From positions 21,790 to 85,789 of the forward strand of contig NZ_JBLQUK010000011.1 of NCBI RefSeq assembly GCF_047872805.1: a DNA stretch of 64,000 nucleotides, given 5' to 3'. A model generated the notes under the pieces. The model worked only from the letters and a program-made list of their open reading frames with translations. It had not been told where the DNA came from and searched no databases. The DNA comes from Erythrobacter sp047872805. Lineage in GTDB: Bacteria > Pseudomonadota > Alphaproteobacteria > Sphingomonadales > Sphingomonadaceae. This document shows, piece by piece, positions 1 to 8,799 of this stretch. Position 1 is the stretch's first letter, and the number at the start of each line of letters is the position of its first letter. The position numbers were made by a program, and so were the translations under genes.

Positions 1-226
1 GGTCCGGCGCGGCTGCGACTAAAGCGCGCAGATAGGTATCGGCTTCGCCGGGCGAAGTGATCCGATCTCCCGGCGCATGGCCGACAGTATCGGATAAGGT
101 GGGAATGGCGGGATCGAATTCCGCTGCGATGAAGGATTGCGCCTGCGCGGCCCCCTGCGGTGCCAAAACCGCGAGACCCATTGTCGCCAGCACACTTGCG
201 AACCGGCACATTATTTCACGCTTCAT
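1..226 (-). CDS. Secreted M14-type zinc carboxypeptidase, N-terminal fragment (truncated by window edge)
   Basis: Reading the minus strand from the ATG at 224-226 gives an open frame that runs off the left edge. The first 30 or so residues are a Sec signal peptide (MKREIMCRFASVLATMGLAV, ending near AAQAQS). It is followed by a segment containing FDPAIPTLSDTVGHAPGD and SPGEADTYLRALVAAAPD. That start of the mature protein resembles large secreted M14 metallopeptidases of sphingomonads. The zinc-binding HxxE and H residues would lie outside the window, so the assignment rests on the N-terminal pattern only. It is divergent from the TonB receptor at 474, sharing a 247-bp intergenic region. A different secreted hydrolase is possible. 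Confidence 0.5.
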   Translation of the reverse strand, partial: MKREIMCRFASVLATMGLAVLAPQGAAQAQSFIAAEFDPAIPTLSDTVGHAPGDRITSPGEADTYLRALVAAAPD

Positions 227-411
227 CTAAATTTCCTGATTCCGCCCGAGCAAAGGGATTGGATGAAACAGTTCGGTCAATCGCGCTGCGCGGTCAAGCA
301 TGCTGGCCCGCGCTTTTCATGGCAGTGTTTCAAAGTAACCGGAATGCGTGGCAAATTCGCAACAAACTTACAAAGGCAAGCGCAATCTTATCCAATTCAA
401 TGGGGGCACCC

Positions 412-440
412 TTGACACTTATGACAGGTGGATGAAATTT
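412..440 (+). promoter_or_regulatory. Possible sigma-70 type promoter for the TonB receptor
   Basis: TTGACA at 412-417 is a perfect -35 hexamer. A 17-bp spacer leads to AAATTT at 435-440, a poor -10. The start codon follows at 474. The rest of the 227-473 intergenic stretch shows nothing else I recognise. Confidence 0.3.
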
Positions 441-473
441 GTGCGTCGCACCAAAACACGAACAGGGAACGCA

Positions 474-3400
474 ATGAAACCTCTAAAACTGTCCGGTCAC
501 GCCCTCCTCCTGGCTGCTGTTAGCGCGATGCCATTTGCTGCTTATGCACAATCCACGCCGGACCAGGATGCCGCGGAGCCAGAAGAAGAACCCCGCATTG
601 TCGTCACCGGATCGCGCATTGCGCTTGATCCCAATATTGGCGCGCCTGCTCCGATCATTTCGATCGGTTCCGAAGCTCTCACCCAGGCCGGCACGCCTGA
701 CGTTGTAGATGTGCTGCGCGACATTCCAGCTTTGTCCACGTCGACCACATCTGAAGGATCGATTGACGGCATCTTTTCCGAGGCGGTCGGGCAATCGATC
801 CTGAACCTGCGCGGCCTTGGGTCGAACCGGACGCTGGTGCTGGTGAATGGTCGCCGCCACGTCTCCGGCGTCGCGGGGGAACAGGCGGTCGACATCAACT
901 CGATCCCGACCGCGCTGATCGACCGGGTCGAAACGCTCACTGGCGGCGCTTCCTCGCTTTACGGTGCAGACGCCGTCACGGGCGTGGTCAACTTTGTGCT
1001 CAAGGATGATTTCGAGGGAATTCAGGCCAATGTTCAATCGGGCGTTTCGTCCGAAGGGGACAGTTTCCGCATCAATGCTGACCTCACATGGGGCGTCAAC
1101 TTCGCCGATGGCCGGGGCAATTTCGTGGTTTCGGGCGAATATGCGCGCGGCAATGAATTGCAATTCGGAGAGCGCGACTTTTCACGGAACAACGGCATTT
1201 TTGACGATCAGGCCAATCCGGCATTGCGGTTTCAGGCGGGCGACATCACTGGAAGCACCCCGAACTTTGCGAATTTCTTTGCGGTCGGTGTGGGCGGTTT
1301 TCCCACTGGCTTCCTGATCCCAAGCGGCGGCGGCGTTCAGGACTTCATCAACGATTACACTGCAGAGTTCGGCGTCGCGCCAGTGTTCAGCGCAGCTGAG
1401 CAGGCCTTGATCGACCGCGCCACCAACGCCCCGCGCCGCTTTATTGCGGGTCAACCAACTTTCTCGTTGTCTTCTCCGGGCGGGGTCATCGCGCCGGGCG
1501 ATATTGGCCTGAGCGACGGTCCGGACATCAATGGCAATGGCGTGGCCGATTGCCTTGAAAGCTCGGTCGGTTTCAACAGCACCTTTCAGAACGGTGCGTT
1601 TGGACTTGCTGGTGGCTGCGCCGTCATCAATCCTGATGGCACGCTCGCTGTGTATCAGGACGGCGCGATCACCGGCCTGTTCAACCAATTTGGCGGCCCA
1701 GGCATCGCCAACAATTTCGATGTCAATTCGCTGATCCCGGAAACCGAGCGCTGGTCGGCCAACGCCAACCTGACCTTTGAGATTTCGCCGGACGCGATCC
1801 TGTTTTTCGAAGGCAAGTTCGTTTCCAATTCGGCCGAGTTTCAGGCGCAGCCCAACACATTTTACGATCTGCTGACGATCCGTGACGACAACCCCTTCAT
1901 CACCCCGCAACTCGCACAATATGTCGCCCCGCTCTTTTTCGGCAATGGCACTGACGAAGGGTTCTACATTACGCGTGACCCTGCAGATTTGGGGGCAAAC
2001 CGGAACCGCAACGAATTTGAGACCATGCGTTTCGTTGGCGGCATTCGCGGCGACATCACCGATCATTTCTCCTATGAGATTTCGGGCAATTACGGGAAGT
2101 TCAATCAGACCAGCTTTGATGCCAACCGCGTCATTACTGACCGATTCTTTGCCGCAATTGATGTAACCACCGATGCGGGCGGCAATCCTATCTGCCGTTC
2201 CGACATTGACCCCACTCCGCCTGCCACCACGCCGTTTGGCATTCCGGCGGGTGATCCGGGCTTTTTCACCTTCAACCCGGGTGATGGTACCTGCGCTCCG
2301 GCAAACATCCTTGGCGGGGTCGGCGCGATCAGCCAGGACGCAATCGACTTCATTACCGCGACAACCGTCAACGAATTTGAGCTTGAACAGCTCGTCTTCA
2401 GCGCGATCTTTACCGGCGACACCGGCGCGATATTTGAACTGCCCGGCGGCCCCATTGGCTTTGCCGCTGGCTTTGAATTCCGCGAGGAGCAGAGCAGCTC
2501 GAACTTCGATCCGCTGGTGCGCGGCATTGTGCCCGTAACCACGCCCAACGCCAACGCCGGGGACTTCGTCGGTGATGTGACAGGCGGCGTGCAAAACTCT
2601 CTGGTGTTCGACCCGGCTTCGACGATCGCCAATGCGGGAGGGGAGTTCACCGTCTATGACATCTTTGGCGAAGTGCGCATTCCGATTCTGTCTGGCATGC
2701 CGTTTGCCGAAACGCTCGAACTGAGCGGCGCTGCACGGTATTCCGATTACTCGACCGTGGGCGGCACCTTCACCTGGAACGTTGGCGGGCTCTATGCACC
2801 GAGCGAAGACATCCTGTTCCGCGGGACTTATGCAGAGGCCGTGCGCGCGCCGAACATCAACGAATTGTTCAATCCGCCGCAAGGTGCGTTTTTCCGCCCG
2901 GTCGATCCCTGCGATGTCGGCAATCTCGTCACCGCCGACGATCCGGCGCTGCGTCAGGCAAACTGCACCGCTTTCTTCAACCAGATCGGGTTCGACCCGA
3001 CCTTTGGTGGCGGCGGCTATTCCTACGTCGATCCGCTCACTGCCCGGTTCTCCGGTTCGATCAGCGGCAACCCGAACCTTGAAGAAGAAACAGCCACCAC
3101 CTTTACACTTGGCGCGCAGATCACTCCGCGCTTCCTTTCGGGCCTGATCCTTACCGTCGATTATTACAACATCGAGATCGAGAACGCGATCAACGCGGTT
3201 GGCGCGCAGGACATCGTCGACAATTGCGTCGACAGCGCCAGCATCAACAACGGGTTCTGCGACCTCATCAACCGCAATCCGTCGACCGGCGGCTTTACCT
3301 TCCTGCGCCAGACTTCGGTCAATTTTGCGCGGCAGGAAACCGCCGGGATTGAAGCTTCACTGCAATACAAATTCGGTTTTGGCCCGATTGACTTCACCTT

Positions 3401-3824
3401 CAACGCGAGCGGGACCTGGGTGGATAAACTCAACAACTTCTTCGACCCTGCGGACCCAACGCTGGTCGATCCTGAACTGGGCGAACTGCAACGACCAGAG
3501 TGGGCAGGGCGCGCCGCGCTCAACGCGCAATATGAGCGCTTCAGCCTGACATGGTCGACCACCTACCTCGATTCACAGGGCCTCCGCTCGGTCGAGATCG
3601 AGGACGTTGGCAACTCCGGTGACGATACATTCTCGGTGGCCAATGGCATTTCCAGCGATGTGATGATCCACGATATCGCCTTCAGCTTTGAAGCGACCGA
3701 CATGGTCGACATTTACGGCGGCGTGAACAATGTCTTCAACCGCAAGCCCTTTGTGACCGAGCAGGCGTTCCCGGTCAGCCCGGTCGGCACGCTGTTCTTC
3801 CTCGGAGCGACCGTTACGATGTAA
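474..3824 (+). CDS. TonB-dependent receptor (large, 1116 aa)
   Basis: Outer-membrane active transporter that takes up a substrate using energy from TonB-ExbBD. The frame is open from 348, but the ATG at 474 is preferred because it directly begins a signal peptide (MKPLKLSGHALLLAAVSAMP, cleavage near AYAQ-S). A TonB box-like RIVVTGSR near residue 45 is followed by the plug domain, with LRGLGSNRTLVLVNGRR and GGASSLYGADAVTGVVNF. A long 22-strand type barrel follows, ending in VTM. The substrate cannot be told from sequence; this subclass often serves peptides or complex carbohydrates. It is divergent from a secreted M14-type peptidase, and a peptide-uptake pairing is an inference. A hairpin terminator follows the stop. 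Confidence 0.93.
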   Translation: MKPLKLSGHALLLAAVSAMPFAAYAQSTPDQDAAEPEEEPRIVVTGSRIALDPNIGAPAPIISIGSEALTQAGTPDVVDVLRDIPALSTSTTSEGSIDGIFSEAVGQSILNLRGLGSNRTLVLVNGRRHVSGVAGEQAVDINSIPTALIDRVETLTGGASSLYGADAVTGVVNFVLKDDFEGIQANVQSGVSSEGDSFRINADLTWGVNFADGRGNFVVSGEYARGNELQFGERDFSRNNGIFDDQANPALRFQAGDITGSTPNFANFFAVGVGGFPTGFLIPSGGGVQDFINDYTAEFGVAPVFSAAEQALIDRATNAPRRFIAGQPTFSLSSPGGVIAPGDIGLSDGPDINGNGVADCLESSVGFNSTFQNGAFGLAGGCAVINPDGTLAVYQDGAITGLFNQFGGPGIANNFDVNSLIPETERWSANANLTFEISPDAILFFEGKFVSNSAEFQAQPNTFYDLLTIRDDNPFITPQLAQYVAPLFFGNGTDEGFYITRDPADLGANRNRNEFETMRFVGGIRGDITDHFSYEISGNYGKFNQTSFDANRVITDRFFAAIDVTTDAGGNPICRSDIDPTPPATTPFGIPAGDPGFFTFNPGDGTCAPANILGGVGAISQDAIDFITATTVNEFELEQLVFSAIFTGDTGAIFELPGGPIGFAAGFEFREEQSSSNFDPLVRGIVPVTTPNANAGDFVGDVTGGVQNSLVFDPASTIANAGGEFTVYDIFGEVRIPILSGMPFAETLELSGAARYSDYSTVGGTFTWNVGGLYAPSEDILFRGTYAEAVRAPNINELFNPPQGAFFRPVDPCDVGNLVTADDPALRQANCTAFFNQIGFDPTFGGGGYSYVDPLTARFSGSISGNPNLEEETATTFTLGAQITPRFLSGLILTVDYYNIEIENAINAVGAQDIVDNCVDSASINNGFCDLINRNPSTGGFTFLRQTSVNFARQETAGIEASLQYKFGFGPIDFTFNASGTWVDKLNNFFDPADPTLVDPELGELQRPEWAGRAALNAQYERFSLTWSTTYLDSQGLRSVEIEDVGNSGDDTFSVANGISSDVMIHDIAFSFEATDMVDIYGGVNNVFNRKPFVTEQAFPVSPVGTLFFLGATVTM

Positions 3825-3845
3825 CCGCAAGGCAGCAGCCAATTG

Positions 3846-3883
3846 AAAGGGGGCGCTGGGCATCTGCCGCAGCGCCCCTTTTT
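3846..3883. terminator. Bidirectional intrinsic terminator
   Basis: GGGGCGCTG (3850-3858) pairs with CAGCGCCCC (3870-3878) around an 11-nt loop. It has T5 on the right and AAA on the left. It sits between the convergent TonB receptor and the VOC gene and can serve both. Confidence 0.8.
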
Positions 3884-3902
3884 CATGTTTGCCGTGCCCG
3901 AT

Positions 3903-4463
3903 TTAGCCTTTGCCGTGCTCTTCGCGGGCGATCTGGTGCAGCCAGTCAGCATGGCGCGGGGCTGTCTTGGTCTTGCTCCATTCGTCGAGCATCAGCGGCG
4001 CGACGCGCTTCAGTTCGGCATATTGCTCTTCCGTCCCGATGTCCGCAGCCAGTTCGACCCGGTGGCCGTTGGGATCGAAGAAATAGATCGATTTGAAGAT
4101 ACCGTGATGCGTCGGACCAAGCACGTCGATCCCTTCACCCTCGATATGCGCCTTGGCGCTGAGCAGCGCGGCTTCGTCGGGGACGCGCAACGCCAAATGC
4201 TGCACCCACACCGGGGTGTTGGGATCGCGGCCCATTTCCGGCTGATTGGGCAGTTCGAAAAACGCCAGAATGTTGCCGTTCCCGGCATCGAGAAAGATGT
4301 GCATGTAAGGATCGTATTCGCCGGTCGAGGGCACGTGATCCTCGGCAAAGGCGGTGGTGTAGGTCATGCCGAGCACGCGGCCATACCACTCGACCGTTTC
4401 CTTCGCATCCTTGCAGCGATAGGCGGCGTGATGGATTCCGGCGAGGCTTACGGGGTGGCTCAT
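3903..4463 (-). CDS. VOC (glyoxalase/bleomycin resistance) family protein
   Basis: A 186-aa protein with the vicinal-oxygen-chelate fold: a first half with GIHHAAYRCKDAKETVEWYGRVLGM and a second half with FKSIYFFDPNGHRVELAAD. Potential metal ligands are the His near residue 10, the His in VQHLALRVPD and the Glu in the RVELA segment. Its ATG overlaps the hppD stop codon (ATGA, 4460-4463), so the two genes are translationally coupled. The context suggests a dioxygenase or isomerase step in tyrosine/homogentisate breakdown. The exact reaction is not determinable; a glyoxalase- or catechol-dioxygenase-like role is possible. Confidence 0.85.
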   Translation of the reverse strand: MSHPVSLAGIHHAAYRCKDAKETVEWYGRVLGMTYTTAFAEDHVPSTGEYDPYMHIFLDAGNGNILAFFELPNQPEMGRDPNTPVWVQHLALRVPDEAALLSAKAHIEGEGIDVLGPTHHGIFKSIYFFDPNGHRVELAADIGTEEQYAELKRVAPLMLDEWSKTKTAPRHADWLHQIAREEHGKG

Positions 4464-5578
4464 TCGGCAGGCTCCTTGGCCTTGGTATCCAGCACACCGC
4501 GCGCAATCTGATCGCGTTCGATGCTTTCAAACAGCGCCTTGAAATTGCCCTCGCCAAAGCCGTCATCGCCCTTGCGCTGGATGAATTCGAAGAACACCGG
4601 GCCAACCTTTGCCTCGGCAAAGATTTGCAGCAACAGGCGCGGCTGTCCGCCTTCAGTCGTCCCATCGAGCAGGATGCCGCGTATTTTCAGTTCGGCTTCG
4701 TCCTCGCCGTGGCCGGGCAGGCGTTCGGACAGCATATCATAATAGGTCGCGGGCGGCGCGGTCATGAACGGCACTCCGAGCGCTTTCAAACGGTCCCAGC
4801 ACGCCACCAGATCATCGCAGATCAGCGCGATGTGCTGAATCCCTTCACCGTTGAACTGGCGCAGGAATTCCTCGATCTGGCCCTTTCCGCCCTCGCCTTC
4901 TTCGTTGAGCGGGATGCGGATCTTGCCATCGGGCGCGGTCAGCGCCTTTGACGTCAGCCCGGTGTATTCACCCTTGATGTCGAAAAACCGGATCTCGCGG
5001 AAGTTGAACAGCGTCTCGTAATAATCCGCCCAGTATTTCATCCGCCCGGTGTAGACGTTGTGGGTCAGGTGATCGATCGTGTGAAAGCCTGCGCCTTCGG
5101 GATAGGGATCGACGCCGGGCAGGTAATCGAAATCGATGTCGTAGATCGTCAGGCTCTTGCCCTCGGCCCCGGCATAGCGATCGACCAGATACAGGATCGC
5201 GCCGCCGATGCCGCGGATCGCGGGGATACGAAGTTCCATCGGGCCGGGTTCATTGGCCACCGGTTCGGCCCCGGCTTCGATCAGATGGTCATAGGCTTTC
5301 ACTGCGTTGCGCACCCGGAACGCCATGCCGCAGGCGCTTGGCCCGTGTTCGCGGGCGAAATACCATGCCGCGCTGCGCGGTTCGTAATTGGCGATCAGAT
5401 TGATGCCGCCCTGCCGCCACAGATGCACATCCTTTGACCGGTGCTTTGCCACCTGAGTGAAGCCCATCGCTTCGAACACCGGTTCCAGCACGCCTTTTTC
5501 GGGGGCGCAGAATTCGACGAATTCAAAGCCGTCAAGACCAGCGGGGTTTTCGAACATATCGCCGGGGTGCAGGGTCAT
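4460..5578 (-). CDS. hppD: 4-hydroxyphenylpyruvate dioxygenase
   Basis: Converts 4-hydroxyphenylpyruvate to homogentisate in tyrosine catabolism, using non-haem Fe(II). The 372-aa length is normal. The three expected iron ligands are visible: His170 in GFHTIDHLTHNV, His249 in GIQHIALI and Glu331 in FFEFIQRKG. The N-terminal VOC half is degenerate, as usual, and the C-terminal half carries the active site. It is first in a two-gene operon with the overlapping VOC gene. A strong promoter with a palindromic operator-like site lies 28-70 bp upstream of its start. No homogentisate dioxygenase or fumarylacetoacetase gene is in the window. Confidence 0.95.
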   Translation of the reverse strand: MTLHPGDMFENPAGLDGFEFVEFCAPEKGVLEPVFEAMGFTQVAKHRSKDVHLWRQGGINLIANYEPRSAAWYFAREHGPSACGMAFRVRNAVKAYDHLIEAGAEPVANEPGPMELRIPAIRGIGGAILYLVDRYAGAEGKSLTIYDIDFDYLPGVDPYPEGAGFHTIDHLTHNVYTGRMKYWADYYETLFNFREIRFFDIKGEYTGLTSKALTAPDGKIRIPLNEEGEGGKGQIEEFLRQFNGEGIQHIALICDDLVACWDRLKALGVPFMTAPPATYYDMLSERLPGHGEDEAELKIRGILLDGTTEGGQPRLLLQIFAEAKVGPVFFEFIQRKGDDGFGEGNFKALFESIERDQIARGVLDTKAKEPAE

Positions 5579-5605
5579 TTACGGGAGCCTCAATATTTCA
5601 AACTG

Positions 5606-5648
5606 GTTACACCTGTAACTATCTACGCCAAATGGGCGATTTTGTCAA
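5606..5648 (-). promoter_or_regulatory. hppD promoter with palindromic operator
   Basis: On the minus strand, TTGACA (5643-5648), a 17-bp spacer and TAGATA (5620-5625) make a near-consensus promoter. Immediately downstream, over the expected transcription start, lies the palindrome GTTACAGGTGTAAC (5606-5619; arms of 5 bp, spacer 4). This placement is typical of a repressor site. The cognate regulator is not identifiable in the window. Confidence 0.6.
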
Positions 5649-5670
5649 AGCCAGTTCATCTGCCCATCTG

Positions 5671-5696
5671 CTTGACACATTGGACAGGTTGTCAAG
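5671..5696. promoter_or_regulatory. Inverted repeat upstream of the hppD promoter
   Basis: CTTGACA (5671-5677) and TGTCAAG (5690-5696) are perfect 7-bp arms separated by 12 bp. The site lies about 25 bp upstream of the hppD -35 hexamer. It may be an activator or second repressor site, or a second promoter hexamer. Confidence 0.35.
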
Positions 5697-5855
5697 CGGG
5701 ACTTTCTACCGCAATTGTTTGATTTACATCACAAAACACGAAAAAGGCGCGCTTGACACTTTTCCAACAAAAGCGGCTTTTGCGCCCCTTTGGGAACGGG
5801 GGGAGAAATGCCATCCCTTGCCATGCCACACGGCGGTGGCTGTAGGAAAGCCCGC

Positions 5856-5880
5856 TAGGGTCAGAAGGGTCCTGACCCTA
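5856..5880 (-). terminator. Hairpin at the stop codon of the thiolase-like gene
   Basis: TAGGGTCAG (5856-5864) pairs perfectly with CTGACCCTA (5872-5880) around a 7-nt loop. The stem includes the stop codon of the 5878-7413 gene. There is no adjacent T-run on the minus strand, so it is a weak intrinsic terminator or a 3'-end stabiliser. Confidence 0.4.
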
Positions 5881-7413
5881 ACCCACCCGCCCGATGTTGC
5901 GCCCGCCTTCGCCCTGCGTGACGATAAGCTTGGCACCGAACGGCTCTCCGCCTTCGAACAGAGCGCGGGTTGGCTCGTCGCTGAGGTCAGCATTGCCCAC
6001 CACGCGTTCGCCCGCAGGATTGCGGCCGATGAACACCGCAAGGCTGCCGTTCTTGCCGTGGTTGATCGTGTAGCTTTCGACGCTCGCCTCGCCAAAGGGT
6101 TCGGTGCTGCGCCCCGCCCCATTTCTGGCCTTTGGAAGTTCGGTCAACCGCTCGCCCGCTGACCAATCGGCGGGATCTGTCGAATATATTCCGGTCGCAT
6201 ATTTGCTCATCCAGCCGCCATTGGCTCCTACCAGAGCATAGCTGCCGCGCTCATTGCGCACCCGCTGCACCGCTTCGCAAATCGCGTGGGCTGAGTAATT
6301 GTTGCCCGCCCCGCCAAAGAACGGCAGCCCGCCCGTCAGCGTCAGCCCGCGCGGATCATCCACTGCGATGCCGAAATGGTCGCATTGATTGAACACGGGA
6401 ATCGCAAAACACGAATAGAAATCGAGGAACGCCATGTCGGACATGCGCTTACCCGCAATCTCCAGCGCGCGTTCGACCGAAGCGATAGAGGCCGGGTTGG
6501 CGGCCAGATCGGGTCGCTGCGATAGCTCCAGTTCGGTTGCCGAAGTGACTGCGTGGATATGCACCCATTTGGACTGCGGCACGCCCAGTTCGCGCGCCTT
6601 GTCCGCGCTGCACAGGATGATCGCGGCGGCCTGGTTGACCTGATCGCGCGCCACCGTCATCCGCGCATAGGGTTCTGCGACGATGCGGTTGCGGTCGGTG
6701 ATCGTCGCCAGTTCCTGCGCGCTGCGCTGCGTCGGCGCGGCGGCGTGCGGATTGGCCGCGGCGACCTTTGTGAAAGGGGCAAACAATTCGCCAATGTCGC
6801 GGCGATATTGATCAAGGCTCTTGCCCAGCTTTGCCCGCCGGGCGTTTTCAGCGATGGCATAAAGCGGGATCGCCCCGCTTGCGCCATGCGCGAACAGGGC
6901 CGGTTCCAGCATCCCGTCAAGGCCATATCCGCGATCTTCCAATTCCCCGCCAACCTCCTCGGACCAGTCGGGCTTTTCCCCCTTCGCCGACAGAGCGAGG
7001 ACGGTCGAGATCGCCTCTGATCCGACAATCGCCGTGCAGTGGCTGCGTCCGGCGGCGATGTCCTCGGCAAATTCCCCGACCAGTTTCTGATTGTATTGCC
7101 CGCCGGTGGTCGAAAGGATCGCGCGCGCCGGGTCAGCGCCGACCCGCCTGGCAAAGCTGCGCGGGACATTGTCCGATCCGCCAAACGGCGGCGCGCGGTC
7201 GGGACGCGACATTTCGAACGCGCGGATGGCGGCAAGCGTGTCGATGGCTCCGGCAACATTTGCGCCGGACGCGCAATCGGCAATCGCCGCTGCCAGCGCC
7301 CGACCGCCGAGGTCCATATAGGAAAGCGCTTCGTAGCCGGGCTCACCCACCCTTTCGGAATATTGCCCGACCCCGATGATGACCGGCGTGTTGTCAGCGA
7401 CTTCAGTCAACAA
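5878..7413 (-). CDS. Thiolase-superfamily protein (acetyl-CoA acetyltransferase-like, Cys-less)
   Basis: A 511-aa thiolase-fold protein of the SCP-x/acetyl-CoA acetyltransferase-like group. It starts NTPVIIGVGQYSERVGEPGY, and the substrate-side motifs FLDFYSCFAIPV and GGAGNNYSAHAI are intact. A C-terminal beta-domain has INHGKNGSLAVFIGR. At the place where degradative thiolases carry the nucleophilic Cys, the sequence reads ILSTTGGQYNQ, with no Cys. It therefore probably lacks classical thiolysis by a cysteinyl intermediate. The N-terminus overlaps the end of the true thiolase gene upstream by 11 bp, so the two are co-translated. A role in acyl-CoA processing is inferred from that coupling. 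Confidence 0.85.
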   Translation of the reverse strand: MLTEVADNTPVIIGVGQYSERVGEPGYEALSYMDLGGRALAAAIADCASGANVAGAIDTLAAIRAFEMSRPDRAPPFGGSDNVPRSFARRVGADPARAILSTTGGQYNQKLVGEFAEDIAAGRSHCTAIVGSEAISTVLALSAKGEKPDWSEEVGGELEDRGYGLDGMLEPALFAHGASGAIPLYAIAENARRAKLGKSLDQYRRDIGELFAPFTKVAAANPHAAAPTQRSAQELATITDRNRIVAEPYARMTVARDQVNQAAAIILCSADKARELGVPQSKWVHIHAVTSATELELSQRPDLAANPASIASVERALEIAGKRMSDMAFLDFYSCFAIPVFNQCDHFGIAVDDPRGLTLTGGLPFFGGAGNNYSAHAICEAVQRVRNERGSYALVGANGGWMSKYATGIYSTDPADWSAGERLTELPKARNGAGRSTEPFGEASVESYTINHGKNGSLAVFIGRNPAGERVVGNADLSDEPTRALFEGGEPFGAKLIVTQGEGGRNIGRVG

Positions 7414-8671
7414 AATCGTCCACCAGCTCCACGATGATCGCCGGGGCCATGCCGCCCGCTGCGCACATGGTCACCAGCCCGGTTTTGAGATCGCGGCGTT
7501 CGAGTTCGTCGATCACCGTGCCGATCAGGATCGAACCGGTCGCGCCAATCGGATGGCCCAGCGCAATCGAGCCGCCATTGACGTTGACCTTGTCCCAATC
7601 GAGCCCCAGATCGCGCACGAATTTGGCGGCAACGACGGCAAAGGCCTCGTTGATTTCATAGAGGTCGATGTCCTCCACCGTCATGCCCGCCTTAGCCAGC
7701 ACCTTCTTTGCCGCCGGGACCGGGGCGTTGAGCATCAATGTGGGATCATCGCCCATATTGGCGGTCGCCACGATCCGCGCGCGCGGCTTCAACCCGTGTT
7801 TCTGCGCATAGGCCTTGCTGCACACCAGCACCGCCGCCGCGCCGTCAACCACGCCCGAACTGTTGCCCGCGTGGTGGAAATTCTGAATCTCGACATCGGG
7901 ATATTTCTGATTGATCAGCCCGCGAAAGGTCGTGCCCTTTGCGTCCAGCGGCACGTCGGCGATCTTGGTAAAGGCCGGCTCCAGCTTGGCGAGGTCTTCC
8001 ATCGTGGTCTGCGGGCGCGGATATTCATCGTGATCGAGCAGCACGGTGCCATCATCGGCCACCACCGGAACGATTGATTTGGCAAACCGCCCTTCGGCCA
8101 TCGCTTCGGCGGCGCGTTGCTGCGAACGATATCCGACCTCGTCCAGCTCGGCGCGGGTGAAGCCTTCGATCGTGGCAATCGCATCGCCGCAAATGCCCTG
8201 ATGCGATTGCGGGTGAACGCTTTGCAGACGTTCGTTATAACTGCCCATCATCGGCGGCTTGATCCCGGCGCCCATCTTTTCCTTCGCCATTGCGGCGGTC
8301 AGGCTCATCATTTCGGTGCCGCCTGCGACGATGCAATCTTCCATCCCGCTCATCACCTGCGCCGCTGCAAGGTTCACGCTGGTGATCCCGCCGCCGCAGA
8401 ACCGGTCGAGCGTGGTGCCGGACGAGGTGATGTCATAGCCCGCATCGAGCGCCGCCATGCGGCCCATGTCGCCCGCCTGCATCCCGTCCTGCGTTGAAAC
8501 CGACCAGATCACATCGTCGACGGTTGCGGTGTCGAGCCCGTTGCGCTGCGCGATGGCTTTCAGGACGGTCGCGGCCAGATGCTGCGGATGCTGATCGGCC
8601 AGCGCGCCCTTGCCTTGCTTGCCAATGCCGCGCGGGGTGCGCACGGCGTCAATGATGTAAGCTTCGCCCAT
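7403..8671 (-). CDS. Acetyl-CoA C-acyltransferase (thiolase)
   Basis: Catalyses the last, thiolytic step of fatty-acid beta-oxidation (3-ketoacyl-CoA + CoA to acetyl-CoA + acyl-CoA). The 422-aa protein has the full catalytic set: nucleophile Cys92 in LDRFCGGGITSVN, the NEAFAVVAA motif, the His in GGSIALGHPIGATG and the second Cys in TMCAAGGMAPA. It is read divergently from the enoyl-CoA hydratase at 8800 and is followed without a gap by the Cys-less homologue. FadA/FadI-type thiolases fit, but chain-length preference cannot be judged, so no symbol is given. Confidence 0.93.
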   Translation of the reverse strand: MGEAYIIDAVRTPRGIGKQGKGALADQHPQHLAATVLKAIAQRNGLDTATVDDVIWSVSTQDGMQAGDMGRMAALDAGYDITSSGTTLDRFCGGGITSVNLAAAQVMSGMEDCIVAGGTEMMSLTAAMAKEKMGAGIKPPMMGSYNERLQSVHPQSHQGICGDAIATIEGFTRAELDEVGYRSQQRAAEAMAEGRFAKSIVPVVADDGTVLLDHDEYPRPQTTMEDLAKLEPAFTKIADVPLDAKGTTFRGLINQKYPDVEIQNFHHAGNSSGVVDGAAAVLVCSKAYAQKHGLKPRARIVATANMGDDPTLMLNAPVPAAKKVLAKAGMTVEDIDLYEINEAFAVVAAKFVRDLGLDWDKVNVNGGSIALGHPIGATGSILIGTVIDELERRDLKTGLVTMCAAGGMAPAIIVELVDDFVD

Positions 8672-8799
8672 GATGGCCTCTTTCCTGACTGTTTAAACGA
8701 ATTATCGAAAATGCGGTTGACGTGTCCGTAAACCGCCTGCACTCCTCGCACAAGAATTCAGTTTCTATTGAAAATGCTAATAGCGATGGAGAGAGCGCT

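Noticed and set aside
1182..2882. 566-aa open frame antisense to the first TonB receptor
   Set aside because: A shadow frame created by high-G+C codon structure; it lacks any recognisable domain and the plus-strand receptor is clearly coding.
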